Shown here: one piece after another, positions 31,460 to 37,266 of the stretch
Numbering within the stretch: the first letter of the stretch is position 1
Layout: the number at the start of each line of letters is the position of its first letter
Origin: Clostridia bacterium
GTDB taxonomy: Bacteria > Bacillota > Clostridia > Oscillospirales > QAKW01
Direction of reading: 5' to 3'
NCBI GenBank assembly: GCA_017464525.1
Contig: JAFTZM010000011.1
Coordinates: 1 to 37,266 of the forward strand
Length of the DNA: 37,266 bases
Position numbers and translations under genes: made by a program
The notes under the pieces: model-generated
Database searches by the model: none
The model's input: the letters and a program-made list of their open reading frames with translations, nothing else
What the model was told of the DNA's origin: nothing

Positions 31460-32656
31460 ATGAAAAAAATAACCGAAATTTTAGCCGATACCGCCTATGT
31501 GCGCACCGGCGGCAGCGGGGAAGAACTGCGCTGCGCCGAATATATTGCCGCCCAATGCGAGGCCATGGGACTGGCGGCTTCTATGGAGCCCTTTGAACTG
31601 CCCATGTATACGGTTACTGAGGTCTCTCTGACAGTGAATGGCCGCTCTATCCCTTGCAAGGGGCTTTATAATACCGGCAGCGGCCGGGTAATGGGGGAGC
31701 TTTACTATCTGACCAATACCGATGCCTGCTCGATGGCAAAGTGCCGGAATAAAATTGTGCTGGTGGATGCCCTTGGCCCTAAGCGCTACCGGGACTTGGT
31801 GGCCGGCGGTGCGCTGGGGGTCATTACCTATAACGGTGATGTGAATCATCCCCATCGGGATATCGATCAGCGGGAGGTGCGGGAGCTTACCGCCGAGGAG
31901 TCCCGGATCCCCGGCGTGATCATCAATGCCAAGGATGCGGTGGCGCTGGCAGAGGGCGGCATGGCCGAGATCCTGCTGAGCCAGGAGACGGCCGCGGGCT
32001 GCTCCCATAATGTAATGGTGGATCTGCCCGGCGAGGCGGAGGAGATGATCCTTTTTTCTGCCCACTATGATTCCACCTCCCTTTCCCAAGGGGCCTACGA
32101 TAATATGTCCGGCTGTATTGCGCAGCTCTATCTGGCAGAGTATTTTGCCGCCATGCCCCGGCATTACGGCATCCGCTTTTTATGGTGCGGTGCCGAGGAA
32201 CGGGGGCTGCTGGGCTCCAAGGCTTATTGCGCCGCTCACGATCTCTCCAAACTGGTGTTGAATATCAATCTGGATATGCTGGGCTGTATCATGGGTAAAT
32301 TTACCGCCTTTGCCACCTGCAACGAAAAGGCTAAGCATTATCTGGAATGTGTTGCCGCCGAGGAGGGCTTCGGCCTGGAGTCCAAATTCGGCATCCGCTC
32401 CAGCGATTCTAATTCCTTTGCGGATCAGGGCGTCCCTGCCATTTCCTTTGTCCGTTATGCCCCCGCCACCGCCGCGCCCATTCATAACCGCTACGATACC
32501 GCTGCGGTGATGAGCGAAGAAAGGCTGCTAGGGGATATTGGCTTTATTGCCGCCTTCACCCGCCGGTTGGTGGGTGCCAAGCAGTTCCCTCTGGATCGGG
32601 AGATCCCTCCCTCCATCCGGGAGGAACTGGATGCCTATTTCCGCAGAAGATCATGA
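31460..32656 (+). CDS. M28-family metallopeptidase with PA-like insertion
   Basis: A 398-residue zinc aminopeptidase-like protein. Ligands expected for M28 are visible: H202 (FSAHYDS), D214 (GAYDNMSG), the catalytic/ligand pair E246-E247 (CGAEERGLLGS), D272 (NLDMLG) and H342 (PIHNRYDT). Residues about 75-185 form a protease-associated-like insert (KIVLVDALGPKRYRDLVAGGALGVITYNGD). There is no signal peptide, so it is probably intracellular and involved in peptide turnover. GGAGAG precedes the ATG. Its stop shares ATGA with the next gene, so the pair is translationally coupled. Confidence 0.88.
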   Translation: MKKITEILADTAYVRTGGSGEELRCAEYIAAQCEAMGLAASMEPFELPMYTVTEVSLTVNGRSIPCKGLYNTGSGRVMGELYYLTNTDACSMAKCRNKIVLVDALGPKRYRDLVAGGALGVITYNGDVNHPHRDIDQREVRELTAEESRIPGVIINAKDAVALAEGGMAEILLSQETAAGCSHNVMVDLPGEAEEMILFSAHYDSTSLSQGAYDNMSGCIAQLYLAEYFAAMPRHYGIRFLWCGAEERGLLGSKAYCAAHDLSKLVLNINLDMLGCIMGKFTAFATCNEKAKHYLECVAAEEGFGLESKFGIRSSDSNSFADQGVPAISFVRYAPATAAPIHNRYDTAAVMSEERLLGDIGFIAAFTRRLVGAKQFPLDREIPPSIREELDAYFRRRS

Positions 32657-33831
32657 ACGCCCAGCAGATCGGAATTGCCAATTTAATACGCAGCGCTGTT
32701 ACCGGAGAGGCGCTTCCGCTGCCTGCCGATTTTGACCTGGCAGAGGCTTACCGCCAACTTGCCCGCCATCAGATCACCGAGCTTGCCTGTTCAGGCGGGC
32801 TGCGGTGCGGGCTTTCCAAGGAGGAGCCGGTGATGCAGAAGCTCTTTTTCGCCTACTGTGCCGGAATTCAGCGGGACGAGCTTCAGCAGAGGGCCTTGGA
32901 GCGGATCTTTTCTGCTTTTGAGGCTGCCGAGATCGATCATATGCCGCTGAAGGGCTGTAATCTGAAAAAACTTTACCCCTGCCGGGAGCTTCGGCGGATG
33001 GGGGATGCGGATATCCTGATCCGGGAAACCCAATATAAGGCGGCGGGGCGTATCCTGCAGGAGCAGGGCTATCAGCCGGGGGTGTTGACGGATAATACCT
33101 ACAGCTGGAAAACCCCTGCTCTGCTGGTAGAGCTCCATATTCGCCCCATTTCCCGGGCGGTGGCGGATCTTTACCCCTATTTCGGGGATGGCTGGAGCCG
33201 GGCGGTCAAGCAACAGGGGCATTGCTACGGCCTTTCCCCGGAGGATGAATATCTCTTTATCCTGGCCCATTTTGCCAAGCATTATCGCAGCAGCGGCATC
33301 GGCATCCGCCAATTGACGGATCTCTGGATCCTGCGTCGTACCTATTCGCTGGATGAAAGGTATCTGGGGGCGGAGCTGCAAAAGCTGCATATGGAACGGT
33401 TCCACGCCAACCTGCTCCGTACCCTGAACGCCTGGTTCGAAGGTGGGGAAGAGGATGAAATTACCCAACTTATTACCGATTATATATATGAGAGCGGCAG
33501 CTGGGGCTCTCAGCAGGCCTACGCCCTTTCCAACGGGGTGGAGCTGCAGGCCAAAAAAGGCACCGGCCCGGTGAAGCTCCGTACCCTGCTGTATATCCTC
33601 TTTCCGCCGGCGGTGAATATTGCCAATGCCTACCCGGCGCTGGAAAAGTATCCTGCCCTCCTGCCCTTCTTCTGGATGGTGCGGGGGTGGGAGATCTTTC
33701 GCCTGCGGCGAAAAAATATTGGGATCCGCCTCCATGCCCTGCGAGCGGTGACCCCCGAAGGGGTAAAAAAGAGAGCCAACCATATGGAAAAAGTGGGTTT
33801 GGGCTACTTCTTTGAAAATTTAGACAAATAG
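32653..33831 (+). CDS. Nucleotidyltransferase-family protein (NTP_transf_5-like)
   Basis: A 392-residue protein with the uncharacterised nucleotidyltransferase pattern: MPLKGCNLKKLYP at 97-109 and RRMGDADILI at 114-123, where D118 and D120 are the expected metal-binding pair. A helical C-terminal region follows (HFAKHYRSSGIGIRQLTDLWIL near 210-240). Family members often sit near surface polysaccharide or peptide-modification genes, but the substrate is unknown. It overlaps the M28 peptidase by 4 bp. The last about 60 residues are rich in basic residues (RGWEIFRLRRKNIGIRLHALR). Confidence 0.75.
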   Translation: MNAQQIGIANLIRSAVTGEALPLPADFDLAEAYRQLARHQITELACSGGLRCGLSKEEPVMQKLFFAYCAGIQRDELQQRALERIFSAFEAAEIDHMPLKGCNLKKLYPCRELRRMGDADILIRETQYKAAGRILQEQGYQPGVLTDNTYSWKTPALLVELHIRPISRAVADLYPYFGDGWSRAVKQQGHCYGLSPEDEYLFILAHFAKHYRSSGIGIRQLTDLWILRRTYSLDERYLGAELQKLHMERFHANLLRTLNAWFEGGEEDEITQLITDYIYESGSWGSQQAYALSNGVELQAKKGTGPVKLRTLLYILFPPAVNIANAYPALEKYPALLPFFWMVRGWEIFRLRRKNIGIRLHALRAVTPEGVKKRANHMEKVGLGYFFENLDK

Positions 33832-33853
33832 TAAACGAATTATGAACTGTTTT

Positions 33854-33875
33854 TTTGGATGCTTTTTTATCCAAA
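33854..33875. other. Weak stem-loop after the nucleotidyltransferase gene
   Basis: TTTGGAT (33854-33860) pairs with ATCCAAA (33869-33875). The T-run is in the loop, not after the stem, so it is a poor terminator; it lies just upstream of the surface-protein promoter. Confidence 0.35.
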
Positions 33876-33879
33876 TGGG

Positions 33880-33908
33880 TTGACACTCTCAAAATATGAT
33901 GTTAAAAT
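33880..33908 (+). promoter_or_regulatory. Promoter of the large surface protein
   Basis: TTGACA (33880-33885) and TAAAAT (33903-33908), spacer 17 bp. This is the only clear promoter upstream of the gene at 34111. Confidence 0.8.
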
Positions 33909-34110
33909 TTAGTAGTATATAATTGGAGTAGTATTGGAAGGATTCCCGAAAGTGCCGATATTCGTGGAGTATTTTTCAAGAACCGCCGATTATAAACAAA
34001 CATTCCTTGCTGTTTCGGCGTAGCGCCTGGCAGAAAATGGCTAGTGAACTTTTGCCTGCTCTGCGGCGAAAAAACAAAACAGCAAAATTTAAGGAGGAAG
34101 GAAAAGTAAA
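33909..34110 (+). promoter_or_regulatory. Long 5' leader of the surface-protein gene
   Basis: About 195 transcribed nt precede the ATG. The 3' part is GC-rich and self-complementary: CGCCG near 33984 can pair with CGGCG at 34016-34020, and GGCA near 34029 with TGCC near 34053. AAGGAGG at 34090-34096 is the ribosome site, with a longer than usual spacer. I do not recognise a known riboswitch; a stabilising or regulatory leader is inferred. Confidence 0.5.
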
Positions 34111-37100
34111 ATGAAGAAAAGTACACGCTTGTTGAGCCTTGTGCTTGCCGTGTTCATGGTCATTTCTATGTTGTCCATGTCTGCATTTGCTGACGAAAGC
34201 GAAGATGATGTTCTTTCGATTGCTACCAAAGAACAGCTTCTTGCTTTTGCCGCAGATGTAACTGAAGGCGACAACTATGCCGGTAAGGTAGTAACACTTA
34301 CCGCAGATATTGACCTGGCCGACATTGAATGGGCTCCTATCGGTGGTGATTCCGTTTACTTCGCCGGTGAGTTTGACGGTAATGGCAAGACCATTTCCAA
34401 CCTGACTCAGACTACCGGTGCCCGGATGGGTCTGTTTGGTCTGGTGGAAAAGGCATACATCCATGACCTGACCATGAATAATGTAAACTTCACCATTGCC
34501 GAGGATAATGCCCGTGTGGGTGCCATCGCAGGCAATCTGCAGTATTGGAACGTTGTTGAAGATGTGACTATCGACGGCATCACCATTACTGCTAATGGAA
34601 ACGACGGCCTGATCGGCTCTGTTGCAGGCTATGTCTGGAAGTCCCAGCTTGGTAATGTGGACGTGAAGAACGCCAACATTACCATTAACGGCACCGGCAA
34701 CGTTTTCGGCGGTAACACCGGCTATGGCCGTGCCCACGTTTGGGATACCGGCGTGACCGGTAATAACGCTAACTGGCTGGAAGGCACCGTGCAGAACATC
34801 AACGGCACTGAATACGTTCTGCAGAACTACTGGGAAGATTGCGATGTGGAGAACATTAAGATCACCCTGAAAGGCACCGGTAGCGAGGCCGGCGGCTTCT
34901 TCGGCTCCGATACCTATAACAGCCATTCCAACTATTTTGTGGATTGCAAGGTTACCGGCCTTGATGTGACCTGCGCTGAAGAGACTTCCCAGATCGTGGG
35001 CGGCTTTATCGCATGGAACAACGGCACCACCTCTGCCGGTACTGTAAAGGGCTTTGATGGTTGTTCCGTAACCGGTACCATCAACGGTGCTAACGGTACC
35101 TACGGCGGTTTTGCCGGCCAGGTAGGCGGCCGTGCTTGCGAGTACAACAATGCCACTGCCGATGTGGATATCACCTGCACCGGTACTGCTGGCGGATTTG
35201 TCGGTATCACGCAGCAATATTTCACCCATAAGCACACCTTTACTGATTGTACTGCCAATGGTGATGTATCCGGTAATGTAGCCGGTGGTTTTGCCGGTAA
35301 GAACGGCTTGGGCGGCGACGGTGACAACATCAATGTTGAACTGAATGGCTGCACCGCTTCTGGCGCTGTGACCGGTACTACTTATGCCGGCGGTCTGATC
35401 GGTGAAGTGAATACGGAGTTGCCTGCTACCAACTGGAGTACCGTTGAAGGCACCGGTAATTTGACTCTGATCCAGAATACCGCTGCAACCAGCGTTTCTG
35501 GTGGGCAAGTCGGCGCATTGATCGGCTATCTGGATGGCGTTGCGAACGGTGATGCTAAGGAAGGCAATAAGGTTGAAGTTACTCTGGTAAATAATACTCC
35601 TGAAACAGGCATTAATACTTCCGAAGATACTGATGAAGAGGATATTAATAAAATTGTTGCTGTAGCCAAGGTTGACGGCGGGTATTATAAAACCCTCGCA
35701 GAGGCTGTTACTGCTGCAAACGCAGTGGAAGGCGGCGCTACTGTAACTCTGCTGAAGGATGTTACTCTGGGCGAGAAGCTGACCATCACCGGCAATGTTA
35801 CCATTTCCGGTAACAAGACCATCACCCGTGACGATGCTTACACCGGTACTCTGTTTGCTGTTAATGCAGGCGCTACCCTGACTCTGGATGGCGGCCTGAC
35901 CATCGATGGCGCAAACAACTATACTTTTGATAAGGTTAAATATGAAGCTGATCTGGCTAATTGGGAGACCGCTGTTCCGGCTGCTGAGTCTACCAAGTGG
36001 TTCACTCCCGAAGATGGCGCTCCTGTGGCTACTGCCTACATGATCACTACCTCCGGTACTGTGAATCTGAATGATGTTTCCATCAAGAATCATTACAGCA
36101 CCAACGGCAGCGGTATTGTTTCCGCAAGCAAGGGCGCTGTTGTGACCCTGACCGGCGCACAGATCACCCATAACGCAAGCACCAGCGGTTCCGGCCTGGT
36201 TGTTAATGCTTCCGCCGGCGTATGGAGCCATGAGGAAGAGCTTATCACCGTGACCATGAATGAGGGTACTGTGATCGACGGCAACCATGTGGGCGGCAAC
36301 CACGGTGTGTTCAAGATCTATATGGGTACCTACTTCACCATGAACGGCGGTGAGGTTAAGAATACCACCGGTTGGAACTCCAACGGTACGGTTGTTGGTA
36401 TCTATCATGGCGTCTTCACCATGAACGGCGGTACCATCTGCTCTAACTCCTCTGTTTACGGCCCCAACAATGGCCGTAACGCTGCGATCTACGGGCACAG
36501 CAACCACCTGTTCACCATGAATGGCGGTACCATCTGCCATAACACCGGCCGTTCCAAGGCAGGCGTTGACTCTCCCTATTCCGAGACTGGTTATAGCGGC
36601 CTGACCGTTATCAATGGCGGTACCGTTGTTGATAACACTGTTATCGGCCCCTGGACTGCTCCCGATGTATCAGGCGGCGCAACTCTGACCATCACCGGCG
36701 GTACCTTTAAGCAGGACGTAAGCCAGTGGCTGGCTCCTGATTGCGGTCTGGTTTATGATGAGACCGCAGGTACTTATACCACTACCGATCACGTTTACAA
36801 TCTGTATTTCCGTGATCCTACTACCGGCGAGCAGGTTCAAGGCGTTGGCCCCCTGCAGGGCAACGACCCCGTAAGCCTGGTTGCAACCGGTAAGCTTTTC
36901 TATGCAGATTATTATGAGATGGAACTGGAAGTCCTTTCTAATGCAAAGGTAGACGATACCATTGTTGTGGACTATCCCATGACCATCAACCTGAACGGTT
37001 ATACTCTGACCGGTAAGGATGTATATCCTGTAATTCGTGTTCAGGGCGGTGCAGATGTTACTGTTAAGAACGGCACTATTAACAATAACGATTATGTATT

Positions 37101-37266
37101 CGTTCTGGGCGCATCCGACGGTTCCTCCGCCGGTAATCTGACCATTGAGAGCGGTAAGTATCACGGTGCTACCACCGTTGCTTCCGTCACCAAGGGTACT
37201 CTGACCGTCAACGGTGGCGAATTCAGCGTTGCTCCTTATGTTGCTTCCGAGGGCGCAGAGCCTAAC
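34111..37266 (+). CDS. Large secreted beta-helix surface protein, 5' part (runs off the window)
   Basis: The frame is open for 1052 codons with no stop before the edge. Residues 1-28 are a classical signal peptide (KKSTRLLSLVLAVFMVISMLSMSAFA, cleavage before DE). Residues about 80-500 repeat a GLUG-like pattern (FDGNGKTISNL..., GLFGLVEKAYIHDLTM, VGAIAGN, FGGNTGYG, GGFAGQVGG), read as right-handed beta-helix coils. From about 520 onwards come units like GYYKTLAEAV...VTLLKDVTL, then FTMNGGTI repeats (DNA copies near 36334, 36415, 36511). Asn, Gly and Thr are abundant. Codon use is restricted (mostly GGC/GGT, ACC/ACT, AAC), unlike its neighbours, suggesting high expression. The anchoring region lies beyond the window; the role is probably adhesion or cell-surface coat. 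Confidence 0.9.
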   Translation, partial: MKKSTRLLSLVLAVFMVISMLSMSAFADESEDDVLSIATKEQLLAFAADVTEGDNYAGKVVTLTADIDLADIEWAPIGGDSVYFAGEFDGNGKTISNLTQTTGARMGLFGLVEKAYIHDLTMNNVNFTIAEDNARVGAIAGNLQYWNVVEDVTIDGITITANGNDGLIGSVAGYVWKSQLGNVDVKNANITINGTGNVFGGNTGYGRAHVWDTGVTGNNANWLEGTVQNINGTEYVLQNYWEDCDVENIKITLKGTGSEAGGFFGSDTYNSHSNYFVDCKVTGLDVTCAEETSQIVGGFIAWNNGTTSAGTVKGFDGCSVTGTINGANGTYGGFAGQVGGRACEYNNATADVDITCTGTAGGFVGITQQYFTHKHTFTDCTANGDVSGNVAGGFAGKNGLGGDGDNINVELNGCTASGAVTGTTYAGGLIGEVNTELPATNWSTVEGTGNLTLIQNTAATSVSGGQVGALIGYLDGVANGDAKEGNKVEVTLVNNTPETGINTSEDTDEEDINKIVAVAKVDGGYYKTLAEAVTAANAVEGGATVTLLKDVTLGEKLTITGNVTISGNKTITRDDAYTGTLFAVNAGATLTLDGGLTIDGANNYTFDKVKYEADLANWETAVPAAESTKWFTPEDGAPVATAYMITTSGTVNLNDVSIKNHYSTNGSGIVSASKGAVVTLTGAQITHNASTSGSGLVVNASAGVWSHEEELITVTMNEGTVIDGNHVGGNHGVFKIYMGTYFTMNGGEVKNTTGWNSNGTVVGIYHGVFTMNGGTICSNSSVYGPNNGRNAAIYGHSNHLFTMNGGTICHNTGRSKAGVDSPYSETGYSGLTVINGGTVVDNTVIGPWTAPDVSGGATLTITGGTFKQDVSQWLAPDCGLVYDETAGTYTTTDHVYNLYFRDPTTGEQVQGVGPLQGNDPVSLVATGKLFYADYYEMELEVLSNAKVDDTIVVDYPMTINLNGYTLTGKDVYPVIRVQGGADVTVKNGTINNNDYVFVLGASDGSSAGNLTIESGKYHGATTVASVTKGTLTVNGGEFSVAPYVASEGAEPN

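Noticed and set aside
33909..34110. Cyclic-di-GMP riboswitch in the surface-protein leader
   Set aside because: The leader is structured, but the conserved GEMM-I core segments (such as GGCAAACC and ACGCAAAGCC) are not there.
33976..36540. An 854-codon open frame on the minus strand opposite the surface protein
   Set aside because: It is explained by the narrow codon choice of the plus-strand gene, which has a promoter, ribosome site and signal peptide. The antisense translation has no recognisable domain or start signals.

Overview
The window looks like a chromosome piece of a Clostridia/Oscillospirales-type Firmicute. Supporting signs are strong TTGACA/TATAAT promoters and AGGAGG-type ribosome sites, lysine synthesis through LL-diaminopimelate aminotransferase (DapL), a type III glutamine synthetase, an ANTAR antiterminator beside glnA, and a YyaL-type thioredoxin-domain protein. 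I cannot name the species.

Left end (1-3395): AT-rich accessory DNA with a DUF2971 gene, a RhuM gene and a small SWIM zinc-finger gene. It ends exactly at a 45-nt 3' fragment of a tRNA-Trp gene (anticodon CCA), which looks like the attR site of an element integrated in tRNA-Trp. The fragment is followed by a long perfect palindrome/terminator, more palindromes, and direct repeats that resemble integrase arm sites.

Core (3741-26200, all on the minus strand): a nitrogen-assimilation and nitrogen-spending locus. In transcription order it reads gdhA (ammonia to glutamate), glnN (glutamate to glutamine), a small unknown protein, asnB (glutamine to asparagine), then an 11-gene close-packed run purC-purA-purB-guaA-pyrG-carA-carB-dapF-dapL-nitrilase/omega-amidase-nadE, followed by yyaL. 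Most of these enzymes consume or move ammonia, glutamine, glutamate or aspartate nitrogen. Divergent from gdhA is glnA-ANTAR regulator (26485-28315, plus strand).

The main discovery is a family of leader RNA modules. Each has a six-nucleotide-loop hairpin whose loop has A at position 1 and G at position 4, and whose 3' arm is also the 5' arm of an intrinsic terminator. Six modules are present: two before purC, one between gdhA and glnN, two before gdhA, one before glnA. This is the substrate logic known for ANTAR antiterminators, and an ANTAR protein is encoded in the middle of the locus. I infer a cis-encoded antitermination regulon extending from ammonia assimilation to purine, pyrimidine, lysine/cell-wall and NAD synthesis. 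Two oddities suggest the sensing side differs from a phosphorelay: the ANTAR protein has a receiver domain without the phosphorylatable Asp, and the co-transcribed GlnA-like protein has Lys at the catalytic flap Glu position and lacks the usual C-terminal tail.

Right end: an Ogt-Tag DNA-repair fusion, an alpha/beta hydrolase and a ZIP metal transporter (minus strand), then an M28 peptidase overlapped by a nucleotidyltransferase-fold gene (plus strand), and finally, behind a strong promoter and a roughly 200-nt leader, a large secreted beta-helix surface protein (34111 to beyond the window end).
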